A DNA stretch of 64,000 nucleotides. Origin: Gordonia heveisoli. Lineage in GTDB: Bacteria; Actinomycetota; Actinomycetes; Mycobacteriales; Mycobacteriaceae. The notes below the pieces were generated by a model. The model searched no databases, was not told where the DNA came from, and saw nothing but the letters and a program-made list of their open reading frames with translations. Shown here in pieces: positions 1 through 6,831 of the stretch; the stretch's first letter is position 1; each line of letters begins with the position of its first letter. The position numbers were made by a program, and so were the translations under genes. The stretch lies in NCBI RefSeq assembly GCF_030315745.1, contig NZ_JASXSH010000001.1, positions 62,001 through 126,000 on the forward strand. The letters are read 5' to 3'.

Positions 1-750
1 GTCACCGCGACGCTCACCGACAATGCCGAGTCGTTGTCCGCACAGAACACCGTGGAACGTATCCGGGCCGTAGTTCATCCCATCGCCGGAGCGGATGCGC
101 TGGTCGGCGGTACGTCGGCCATCGATCTGGACACCCGCACCACGGCCACCCGCGACCGCAATCTGATCATCCCGGTGGTTCTGGTGATAGTCCTGGCGAT
201 CCTGATCCTGTTGTTGCGCAGTCTGCTCGCACCGGTGTTGCTGCTGGCGACCACGGTGTTGTCCTTCGCCGCGACGCTGGGCGTCGCCGCACTGCTCTTC
301 AACGGACCGTTCGGCTTCCCGGGGGCCGATCCGGTGGTGCCGCTGTTCGCCTTCGTCTTCTTGGTGGCGCTCGGTATCGACTACAACATCTTCCTGATGA
401 CGAGGGTCCGCGAGGAGGCGCGGCGCCATGGGACCCGGCTGGGCATGATCCGCGGTCTGACGACGACCGGCGGGGTGATCACCTCGGCCGGCGTCGTCCT
501 GGCCGCCACGTTCGCGGCGCTGGCCGTTCTGCCACTGCTGTTCCTGGCACAGGTCGCCTTCCTGGTTTCCTTCGGCGTGCTCGTCGATGCCCTGATTGTC
601 CGAACCCTCCTCGTACCCGCACTGACCCTCGATATCGGCGACCGGATCTGGTGGCCGGGACAGCTGACCCGACGTCGTAACGATGAACGGAAATCCACTG
701 TGGGACAAGATCTTCAAAGACCAACGTCGAGCATCACAGACGAATCCTGA
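1..750 (+). CDS. MmpL/RND-family lipid exporter, C-terminal part
   Basis: The window opens inside this gene: the frame is open from base 1 and 249 codons are visible, so the N-terminal bulk is missing. What remains is the C-terminal membrane bundle of an MmpL-type RND transporter, with about five hydrophobic helices between residues 55 and 210. The Asp-Tyr pair in LGIDYN near base 375 belongs to the proton-relay helix of this family and is followed by the usual charged segment RVREEARRHG. The tail after the last helix is short, unlike the long cytosolic tail of MmpL3. MmpL proteins export envelope lipids or siderophores in mycolic-acid bacteria; the substrate cannot be read here. The next gene starts 85 bases downstream on the same strand. 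Confidence 0.9.
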   Translation, partial: VTATLTDNAESLSAQNTVERIRAVVHPIAGADALVGGTSAIDLDTRTTATRDRNLIIPVVLVIVLAILILLLRSLLAPVLLLATTVLSFAATLGVAALLFNGPFGFPGADPVVPLFAFVFLVALGIDYNIFLMTRVREEARRHGTRLGMIRGLTTTGGVITSAGVVLAATFAALAVLPLLFLAQVAFLVSFGVLVDALIVRTLLVPALTLDIGDRIWWPGQLTRRRNDERKSTVGQDLQRPTSSITDES

Positions 751-835
751 GAGTTCCCCGAAAGCAGGGGTATTCGTCGGCGTGCCGGGCTAGCGTCGGG
801 GCATCGGATGTCGGTGAGTGTCGAGTTGGTGGCCC

Positions 836-1786
836 ATGAGTATCGTCGAAGAAAGTGATACCGACGGCCACGACAGGTTTTCCTCGTTGCGCCTCGGTGG
901 GCTGGACTGGGATCGATTTCCGTTGCGGCTCTTCATGGTGGGCAATGCACGCTTCTGGGATCCGCAGGCGATCGACTACTCGGCCGACGCCGCCGACTGG
1001 GCCGACGCCGAGCGGCGCGCCGCAACGCACCTCATCGCCCGGTCTTGCGCCGACGAAGAAGCCGCGATCGGCACCGTCCGCCCGTTTCACGCCACCATGA
1101 CGGCCGAGGGTCGCTTCGGCGACGAGATGTACCTTTCCCAGCTCTCCTTCGAGAAGGCCAAACACACCGAGGGACTGCGATTGTGGATGGACTCCGTCGG
1201 CCTGACCGAGGATCTCAATCCACTGGTGACCACCAACCCGCACCAGCGCCGCCTCGTCGGAGAGGAACTGCCCACGACGCTCGACGCGATGCTCGCCGAC
1301 CGGTCGCCGGAGACCCAGATCCGCGCCCTGGTCACCACATTCCTCGTCGTCCAGGGCGCACTGGCGGTGACCGGACATCTGAGTAGGCAGTACATGTGTA
1401 TGACCTTCGGAATCATGCCGGGCATGCGTAGCCTGAGCCGATTCATCGCCGACGACGAGCGTCGGCACCAGGCGTGGGCCGCCTTCAGCTGCCGCCGACT
1501 CCTGGCCGCCGATCCCGCGCTCTGGTCGGTGATCGGCGATGAGATGAACAGCCGGATGCCGACCGCCTTGGACCTGGTCGGATGGACCTGCGCGCAGGCC
1601 GAGATGGCCGCACTGCACTTCGACGCCGCCGCTGCCGTGCGCTACACCGCCGACTGCGCACAGCGCCGCCTCGAGGTGATCGGTGCCGCCCGCGACGATC
1701 GCCCCGACCACATCGAATACGACCCGTCACCGTTGATGGTGGAGGATTCGATCGGCGAGGACGACAACACATTCTTCGACGGCTGA
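836..1786 (+). CDS. R2-like ligand-binding oxidase (R2lox) homologue with substituted metal ligands
   Basis: This 316-residue ferritin-fold protein matches the length (about 314) and layout of R2lox, the ribonucleotide-reductase-R2-like oxidases. ATG at 836 was chosen; an in-frame GTG lies at 818. From family knowledge, the Mycobacterium tuberculosis protein binds Mn/Fe through E68, E101, H104, E167, E202 and H205 and has a V71-Y162 ether cross-link. By eye the equivalents here are E74 (DEEAAIG), K107 and H110 (FEKAKH), Q173 (VVQGALAVTG), E208 and H211 (DDERRH). Two of four carboxylates are therefore Lys and Gln, and the cross-link pair is Ala77 and Thr168. The fold assignment is firm; oxidase activity is doubtful. 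A KstR-type promoter lies just downstream and drives the next gene. Confidence 0.85.
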   Translation: MSIVEESDTDGHDRFSSLRLGGLDWDRFPLRLFMVGNARFWDPQAIDYSADAADWADAERRAATHLIARSCADEEAAIGTVRPFHATMTAEGRFGDEMYLSQLSFEKAKHTEGLRLWMDSVGLTEDLNPLVTTNPHQRRLVGEELPTTLDAMLADRSPETQIRALVTTFLVVQGALAVTGHLSRQYMCMTFGIMPGMRSLSRFIADDERRHQAWAAFSCRRLLAADPALWSVIGDEMNSRMPTALDLVGWTCAQAEMAALHFDAAAAVRYTADCAQRRLEVIGAARDDRPDHIEYDPSPLMVEDSIGEDDNTFFDG

Positions 1787-1807
1787 GTATCCGGTAGTGA
1801 CAAAAAT

Positions 1808-1821
1808 TAGAACACGTTCTA
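1808..1821. promoter_or_regulatory. KstR-type operator
   Basis: TAGAACACGTTCTA fits the KstR consensus TNNAACNNGTTNNA at every defined position and is nearly a full palindrome. It overlaps a likely promoter: GTGACA at 1798-1803, a 16-base spacer, then TACTGT at 1820-1825. The GTG start at 1832 lies only six bases after that -10 box, so the transcript is probably leaderless. KstR is the TetR-type repressor of sterol catabolism in mycobacteria and rhodococci. Confidence 0.8.
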
Positions 1822-1831
1822 CTGTCGTGTC

Positions 1832-2689
1832 GTGGATGTGAGCTTCGAGGCGACCAAACGGGAACTGACCACCGCGCAGGGCACGCTGCGCTATCACGAG
1901 GCAGGCGCGGCCGACGCGCCGCCGCTGATCCTGCTGCACGGCTCGGGACCCGGCGTCACCGGCTGGCGCAACTACCGCGGCAATCTGGGATTCTTCGCCC
2001 AGACCCACCACACCTATGTACTCGAGTTCCCCGGTTTCGGGGTCAGCGATCCGTGGGAGGGCATGCCGGTGCTGACCGCCGGCAAGTCGGTCGTCGCATT
2101 CATGGACGCACTCGGCATCGACTCCGCGCCGATGATCGGCAACTCCATGGGTGGTGTCGTCGGCATCAACCTGGCGATCAAGAAGCCCGATCGGGTGGCA
2201 AAACTCGTCACCATCGGCGGCGTCGGCCCCAACCTGCTGAGCCCGTCCCCCAGTGAGGGACTGCGTCTGTTGCAGGAGTTCGCCGACGACCCGAACCGCG
2301 ACAAACTGGTCCGCTGGCTCAACGGCATGGTCTATGACCGCGCGCTGGTCACCGACGAACTGATCGAGGAGCGGTGGGAGGCGGCGATGAATCCCGACGC
2401 CCTCAAGACCGGCCGCGCGATGTACGGGTCGGCCGCCTTCGAGATGCAGCAGAAGTTCATGGCCGACGCCGACATCGCACCGTACTGGGCGATGATGCAC
2501 AAGGTGAAATGCCCGACGCTGCTCACCTGGGGTCGCGACGACCGTGTCAGTCCGCCCGATATGGCACTCGCCCCGATGCGGTTGATTCCCGACGCCGAAC
2601 TACACATCTTCCCCAAGTGCGGCCACTGGGTGATGATCGAGGCCAAGGACGCCTTCGAATCGGCGGTCGCAGCGTTCTTGGCGCGCTGA
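1832..2689 (+). CDS. Alpha/beta hydrolase, meta-cleavage-product (HsaD/BphD) type
   Basis: A 285-residue alpha/beta hydrolase. It shows the oxyanion motif HGSGPG near residue 32, the nucleophile elbow GNSMGG near 108, the acid in GRDDRVSP near 230 and the base in CGHWVMIE near 258. The GSGPG and GNSMGG signatures are those of carbon-carbon-bond hydrolases that cleave ring-fission products of biphenyl and steroid degradation (BphD, HsaD). No other ring-cleavage genes are adjacent, so the substrate is unknown. The KstR box directly upstream argues for a role in steroid or related ring catabolism. GTG at 1832 has no ribosome-binding site, consistent with a leaderless message; the in-frame GTG at 1838 is an alternative. 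Confidence 0.85.
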   Translation: MDVSFEATKRELTTAQGTLRYHEAGAADAPPLILLHGSGPGVTGWRNYRGNLGFFAQTHHTYVLEFPGFGVSDPWEGMPVLTAGKSVVAFMDALGIDSAPMIGNSMGGVVGINLAIKKPDRVAKLVTIGGVGPNLLSPSPSEGLRLLQEFADDPNRDKLVRWLNGMVYDRALVTDELIEERWEAAMNPDALKTGRAMYGSAAFEMQQKFMADADIAPYWAMMHKVKCPTLLTWGRDDRVSPPDMALAPMRLIPDAELHIFPKCGHWVMIEAKDAFESAVAAFLAR

Positions 2690-2701
2690 CGGTCGACGAC
2701 G

Positions 2702-2739
2702 TCCGCCCCTGCCCACCGGACATCGTGGGCAGGGGCGGA
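2702..2739. terminator. Bidirectional hairpin terminator
   Basis: Two perfectly complementary 15-base arms (2702-2716 and 2725-2739, core CCGCCCCTGCCCAC) enclose an 8-base loop. It sits between the convergent ends of the hydrolase and the band-7 gene. There is no long T run, as is common in actinobacteria. Confidence 0.8.
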
Positions 2740-2766
2740 TGTGGTTGGGTGCGTACCGACGTGGAG

Positions 2767-3447
2767 TCAGTCCGCCGCCACGGTGGGCGACGTGTCGACG
2801 CCGAGCAAGATCCGCGACCCGTACGGCGCTTCCTGCACCAGCCGCAGTTGCGCCAGCGCCGGGTACTGTTCCAGCACTCGACCGGCGTTTGCGAGCGCGC
2901 GCAGCGACGCAGTCTCGGCCCGGGCCGTTTCCAGCTTGGCCAGGCCGCGCGCCTTGGCGGTGACCAGGTCGAGCGCACTCGAACGGATCTCCTGCGGCAC
3001 GATGACGTCGCGCACCGCGATGGATACCACCTCGATGCCGACCGGCTCGGCGGCCGTTGCCGCCGCGACCCTGATCGCGTCCGCGTCAAAGGCACTGGTG
3101 CGCCGGGTCAGTTCCGTCGCCTCGACGCCGGCGCAGACCTCGCGCAAGGCGACCTGGGCGGCGAGGTAGACGGTGGCGACTGGGTCGGCGGCAATCTCGA
3201 TGAAGGCGACCGGATCGGTCACCCGCAACTGAATCGTCAGCGATACCCGCACGCCGATTCCGTCGGCGGTCGGTACCTCCTGAGGCGCCACCGGCACGAG
3301 TCGGGTCCGCATGTCGACGGTGACATATGTTGCCGCCCGACGCCGCCGGTACGTACCGGCGGTCAGGATGCGCTGCCGGTCGCCCTCTCGGTATTCGAGT
3401 GCGACCTGTCCCGCGTCGACGACGAGGGGATTGGTGAACATTGACAT
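2767..3447 (-). CDS. SPFH/band-7 (slipin-like) protein
   Basis: A 226-residue protein with an SPFH/band-7 core (roughly residues 10-170). The typical signs are LEYREGDRQRILTAGTY near the start, VRVSLTIQLRVTDPVAF in the middle and VVSIAVRDVIVPQEI before a charged helix. There is no clear N-terminal membrane helix, unlike most stomatins, so it may be soluble or peripherally attached. The ribosome-binding site AAGGAGG lies seven bases before the ATG at 3447. Band-7 proteins scaffold membrane complexes; no partner such as an NfeD-type protease gene is adjacent. It is convergent with the hydrolase and preceded by a 500-base non-coding stretch. Confidence 0.85.
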   Translation of the reverse strand: MSMFTNPLVVDAGQVALEYREGDRQRILTAGTYRRRRAATYVTVDMRTRLVPVAPQEVPTADGIGVRVSLTIQLRVTDPVAFIEIAADPVATVYLAAQVALREVCAGVEATELTRRTSAFDADAIRVAAATAAEPVGIEVVSIAVRDVIVPQEIRSSALDLVTAKARGLAKLETARAETASLRALANAGRVLEQYPALAQLRLVQEAPYGSRILLGVDTSPTVAAD

Positions 3448-3552
3448 GGTGCGCCTCCTTTCTGGCGGTTCGTGTCACTCATGTCTGGCGTAGTCGTGTA
3501 GTTGCCTCCGGCACCCGACACCGCCCGCGGGCAGGCACAACGGCGGGCTTGC

Positions 3553-3576
3553 CGATGACGACCATGATCGTCATCG
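3553..3576. repeat. Inverted repeat, 9-base arms
   Basis: CGATGACGA (3553-3561) and TCGTCATCG (3568-3576) are exact complements around the spacer CCATGA. It lies about 110 bases upstream of the band-7 start. It could be an operator or an RNA hairpin. Confidence 0.6.
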
Positions 3577-3613
3577 ACAAACGCAGGACCATCGCATCCT
3601 GTTGTCCCGGGGG

Positions 3614-3704
3614 CGGTATGAAAAGGACTCGAACCTTTGGGGTGGGTCACCCGTGCCATGGGAGTGCATCGGATCTCGAACGCGCAGAACATGATTCCGG
3701 TACC
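3614..3704 (-). other. tRNA-like segment, probably a decayed class II tRNA
   Basis: On the minus strand, positions 3638-3622 form a perfect T-arm: stem AAAGG, loop TTCGAGT, stem CCTTT. It is preceded by a hairpin GGGTG-ACC-CACCC that resembles the long variable arm of class II tRNAs. The bases after the T-arm (TCATACC) pair with GGTACCG at 3704-3698 at four positions plus one wobble. The anticodon stem is weak (possible loop CTCCCAT) and I cannot draw a D-arm. A functional tRNA is unlikely; a tRNA pseudogene is the best reading. Confidence 0.3.
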
Positions 3705-3776
3705 CCGGTCTCGGCTGCTCCCCGATGCCCGCACAACTATCCATGCCGCACGGCAATGGTGCAAGTGATTTTCACA

Positions 3777-3957
3777 CCGGGCCGTCACCCCGCGGTCCAC
3801 CCCGCAGCCTGGGCGGGCAATCGTTCTCGAGCCGGGCCGTCAGCCCGCGGTCCACCCCGCAGCCTGGGCGCACAATCGTTCTCGAGCCGGGCCGTCAGCC
3901 TGCGGTCCACCCCGCAGCCTGGGCGCACAATCGTTCTCGAGCCGGGCCGTCAGCCTG
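3777..3957. repeat. Tandem repeat, 55-bp period, 3.3 copies
   Basis: Copies start at 3777, 3832 and 3887, with a partial copy at 3942. The last two full copies are nearly identical and the first differs at a few bases. Each copy carries a short hairpin, CTGCGG and CCGCAG around a six-base loop, and the restriction-like core TTCTCGAG. The period is not a multiple of three, so the array is not coding. The stop codon of the next minus-strand gene falls inside the partial copy. Confidence 0.9.
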
Positions 3958-4453
3958 CGAGGACCCGCTTCACCGCGACCGCTGTTCGGGAGGTGCTCGG
4001 TACGTGGAGGGAGCGAAATCGGTTCTGGCGGAACAGCTCGGCAACCTGCGCTACCCGATGCTGTGCCGCCTGCCATCCGCGGACGTACTGTTTGTCGACC
4101 ATGGTGCCGTCGAGTCGGACATCGATACGGCTCCGGATGACGCCGATGACCCGCAACGCCAGGATGATCGGGGTGCAGATCAGCGCACCGATCCAGGAGA
4201 GCGCATAGATGATGCCCTCGACGATCGCGTCGGCGATCTTCACTCCCGTGTCGTAGAGCCAGATGAAGGGCGCGAGGAACGCCGGCTCCGCCGGTTCACC
4301 GCTCGGGAGGCCACGCCCCGAATGGGGGTACATCGGGCGAGCGGTCTGATCGATGGGGTGAATGACCTCGATGACATGCCCGAAGCGAGGTCGCCACGCC
4401 AGGACCCGACGATCGGCCGACCACTGTTGTCCCGCATACGTCATCCCCTGCAT
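3950..4453 (-). CDS. Small membrane protein of unknown function
   Basis: I do not recognise this 167-residue protein. Its N-terminal 60 residues are polar, with several Arg, His and Trp. Residues 61-105 are hydrophobic and probably form one or two membrane helices (FLAPFIWLYDTGVKIAD, then IIYALSWIGALICTPIILAL). The C-terminal 60 residues are basic (IRSRIDVRLDG, WQAAQHRVAQVAELFRQNRF) and likely cytosolic. The stop codon lies inside the last partial unit of the 55-bp repeat, so the array probably forms its 3' untranslated region or terminator. It stands alone, 67 bases from the end of the next minus-strand gene. Confidence 0.65.
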   Translation of the reverse strand: MQGMTYAGQQWSADRRVLAWRPRFGHVIEVIHPIDQTARPMYPHSGRGLPSGEPAEPAFLAPFIWLYDTGVKIADAIVEGIIYALSWIGALICTPIILALRVIGVIRSRIDVRLDGTMVDKQYVRGWQAAQHRVAQVAELFRQNRFRSLHVPSTSRTAVAVKRVLAG

Positions 4454-4520
4454 GGTCGCAGCCTAGCCCGACCGGCGAGGTCCCCCGCTCGGCCGAATGA
4501 CGATCCCCCGAATGACCGCC

Positions 4521-6137
4521 TCAGTACGGTGGTTCGCCGGGGTCGGTGCGACCGGATTGGGCGCGGTGGCCTTCCCGTTCGGCCCGGTTGCGGCGTCGCA
4601 ACGCCCGCCGCCGGGCATGTTTGTCCGCCGTCCGCGGCCGACGCCGTCGCGGTACCTCACCGCCACCCAGAACCCTCGGCGATGGTGGCGGCTGGGCCAC
4701 CGCGAACCGCACCCGCTGGAGCCCGGGGAACAGGTCCAGATTGTTTTCCGCCGGACCATCCACCACCACACCTTCCGGGGTGATCACCTCGATCCGGGTA
4801 TGCCCGTCCGCATCCAGATACTGATCATCAACCCAATCGCCGAACGTCTTGAGCAGATGATGAAACCGGCACTTGACATTCATGCCTTCCGGGCTGGTCC
4901 GCCCACCCGCAGCCGGATCATCATGGTCATATTCGGTGACGTGATCACCATCAGCCCTCCACGCCGACCGCGTACAGCCAGGCACCGTGCAAAAACCGTC
5001 CCGAATCTTGAGGAACGTGTCCAACGCCGTCGACGGCCGATACGGATCCGAGCGCAGATGCGGCGGAAGCGGATGGTCGGCGTCATCTCCACCCAACGGC
5101 CGCAGCACAGTGTCGTCGCGGGCCACGATCTGCTGGACGTGTTCCCCCGAGATCACCCCCACCCCGTCCACAAAACCAGGACGGTTCGCCTCCCCGGCGA
5201 CGGTGCCCGCATCGGCCACCACATGCACCACCACCCGCGCATGAACACCCCGATAGTGCACCGGCTCAGGAATCTGGGCATCACAGTCGGCGCGATCACA
5301 CTCACAGACGAATGGTTCACCGGAGAGCAGGGCGAACATCGCATCCGACTCCCGGGCCGGCTTACGCCGACGGTCGAACCGGCAGGCGGTGGCCGCCAAC
5401 CGCACGACAGCGTCATGGGAGATGCGGGCATTCTCCGCCGACATCGACACCCCCACATGTGCCATCCCACCCTCAACCGCGGTGATCCACGTACCCCGAT
5501 CGGCCAGGGCGGCGTCACGTTTGCGGCGGACCGCGTCCGGATCATGGCGGAACACAATCCGATCCACCATCGTCCGCAACCCCGCCACCGACCAGCCCCC
5601 ACGTGCGCGACGTAGCCGGTCGGCGATCCCCGCATCCACCACCGACATATGCTCGCCATCGACCAGATCGGTGCGGGTCACGATCGCCGCGAACTGATAG
5701 CCGCCGATCAGGCCATCCCGCAAACACGCCCCCACCGCCGGGAGACGATCACGCATCGCCAACCCGGCCGCCAACAACCGTTCCGCCGCGCACTGGGTGA
5801 CATGACGACTGACCGCGATACGTGCCGCGACCTGAATAGTGGTGTCCAACAAACGCATATCCGCATCGACGTCGACCCCGACAGCCATCTCGTCGGCCAA
5901 CACCGCATCATGCAGCTCACCGATCAGCCGATACGACATCCACTGCGCGAACGCCTCGGCCTGCGCACACACCGACAAACCCGCCACACCCGCCGCCGCC
6001 GAGTCGGCCGGCACCATCACCGCCTTGGTCACCGCCGGCGCCACACACGCCCACCGCACCACCCCCGACTCAACAGCACCCGACTCAACAGCACCCGACT
6101 CAACAGCACCCGACTCGACTGATTCGACTTCCGACAT
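4521..6137 (-). CDS. DUF222 / HNH endonuclease domain protein (13E12 family)
   Basis: A 538-residue protein with an N-terminal helical DUF222 region and a C-terminal HNH motif: CTVPGC, then GDHVTEYDH, then NVKCRFHHLLKT, keeping the zinc cysteines and catalytic histidine. This is the 13E12 repeat-protein family of mycobacteria and relatives, present in many copies and of unclear role. The start MSEVESVESGAV at 6137 was preferred over a further upstream in-frame start because a LexA-like box occupies 6162-6177. The N-terminus carries an in-frame pentapeptide repeat, ESGAV, and the extreme C-terminus is Arg-rich. Known 13E12 genes in M. tuberculosis are DNA-damage induced, which agrees with the box. 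Confidence 0.85.
   Translation of the reverse strand: MSEVESVESGAVESGAVESGAVESGVVRWACVAPAVTKAVMVPADSAAAGVAGLSVCAQAEAFAQWMSYRLIGELHDAVLADEMAVGVDVDADMRLLDTTIQVAARIAVSRHVTQCAAERLLAAGLAMRDRLPAVGACLRDGLIGGYQFAAIVTRTDLVDGEHMSVVDAGIADRLRRARGGWSVAGLRTMVDRIVFRHDPDAVRRKRDAALADRGTWITAVEGGMAHVGVSMSAENARISHDAVVRLAATACRFDRRRKPARESDAMFALLSGEPFVCECDRADCDAQIPEPVHYRGVHARVVVHVVADAGTVAGEANRPGFVDGVGVISGEHVQQIVARDDTVLRPLGGDDADHPLPPHLRSDPYRPSTALDTFLKIRDGFCTVPGCTRSAWRADGDHVTEYDHDDPAAGGRTSPEGMNVKCRFHHLLKTFGDWVDDQYLDADGHTRIEVITPEGVVVDGPAENNLDLFPGLQRVRFAVAQPPPSPRVLGGGEVPRRRRPRTADKHARRRALRRRNRAEREGHRAQSGRTDPGEPPY
6057..6116. repeat. In-frame 15-bp tandem repeat in the DUF222 gene
   Basis: Three exact copies of AACAGCACCCGACTC (6072-6116) follow one degenerate copy (6057-6071). 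On the coding strand they encode ESGAV repeats close to the N-terminus. Confidence 0.95.
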
Positions 6138-6161
6138 CAACACCCACCCCCCACGATCCGA

Positions 6162-6177
6162 TCGAACGTATGTGCTA
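6162..6177. promoter_or_regulatory. LexA (SOS)-like box upstream of the DUF222-HNH gene
   Basis: TCGAAC-GTAT-GTGCTA matches the mycobacterial SOS box TCGAAC-N4-GTTCGA at 10 of 12 defined positions, with the left half perfect. It ends 24 bases upstream of the ATG at 6137. Confidence 0.5.
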
Positions 6178-6324
6178 ACACTAGCCCGCACATCCGACAA
6201 GCTCGGGGCCACAACCGAACCTGTGGACAGACGGTCACCGATCGCGCTTGTGTACAGGGATAGCTCCCCCGCTGTGTGGTGGACTTCGGATCAGCGTGAA
6301 CTCCGCGTGGTGATCAACGAGTCA
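6178..6324. other. Short non-coding stretch between HNH gene promoter and IS remnant
   Basis: This holds the upstream region of the DUF222-HNH gene. I see no gene or clear repeat in it. Confidence 0.4.
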
Positions 6325-6690
6325 TGAAGGATGTTAGGCGATCTGGCGTGGGCGCAGACCGCTTCGGCGGCCTGGAGTTCAACCGCCCGATCGGGCTGTT
6401 CGACCAGATCTTCTGCCAGCGCCGCTTTCCGGAACGCGGCGAGGCGAGCACGTTGGTTTGGCCTCGGCCATCATCGCCGCCACTTTCGGAAACGTTGATT
6501 CAAGGGTGTCGGCGACCCGATCCCATTGCGCAGCGACAGCGGCCGGCTCGGTGTGGGCGAAAATCGTTGTGACTGCTGGCGGCGGCCGCCTGCGCTTGCT
6601 TGCCCGAGGCGCGCCGTGCAGGTTTCGCATGAATGCGCCCGCGATCCGGCCCTCGACTTGGGATCTCCGAAATCCCATCAGCACAGGGGA
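6325..6690 (-). pseudogene. IS256-family (mutator) transposase remnant
   Basis: Minus-strand translation gives FMRNLHGAP, then IFAHTEPAAVAAQWDRVAD and LESTFPKVAAMMAEA, which follow the central part of IS256-type transposases. The continuation RRWQKIWSNSPIGRLN at about 6425-6378 is in another frame, so there is at least one frameshift near 6440. The N-terminal catalytic region and the terminal part are missing, and no terminal inverted repeats were found. It is dead. Confidence 0.7.
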
Positions 6691-6750
6691 CTTACTCTGC
6701 ACCCCGGGTGGCTGCCCAAACCCACCGAACCCCCTGCGCCGCATCACAAA

Positions 6751-6785
6751 ACAGCCCCGGTGAGGATGATCCTCACCGGGGCTGT
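6751..6785 (-). terminator. Strong hairpin terminator of the fadA-fadB operon
   Basis: The arms ACAGCCCCGGTGAGGAT (6751-6767) and its exact complement (6769-6785) form a 17-base-pair stem. On the minus strand it is followed by TTTTGTGATG, a recognisable T-rich tail. It lies 47 bases after the fadB stop. Confidence 0.9.
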
Positions 6786-6831
6786 CGTCGCGACGTTCAG
6801 GTCATGTCCCGACCTGATCGATCACTTCACT

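Larger units (their letters stand above)
3448..3949. other. Non-coding stretch of about 500 bases
   Basis: I see no convincing gene here. It holds, in order, the band-7 leader, an inverted repeat at 3553-3576, a tRNA-like segment at 3614-3704 and a 55-bp tandem repeat at 3777-3957. The short open frames present have no recognisable motifs. Confidence 0.6.

Noticed and set aside
805..835. PafBC-type damage promoter before the R2lox gene (TGTCGGTG at about 810)
   Set aside because: The upstream element matches, but no TAnnnT lies eight bases downstream.
3670..3690. Second LexA box (TCGAACGCGCAGAAC)
   Set aside because: Only the left half matches; the right half has no GTTCGA-like sequence.
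3777..3957. Possible CRISPR array
   Set aside because: The repeats are directly tandem with no unique spacers, and there are no cas genes.
6325..6690. Active insertion sequence
   Set aside because: The transposase is frameshifted and lacks its catalytic N-terminal part; no terminal inverted repeats or target duplication were found.
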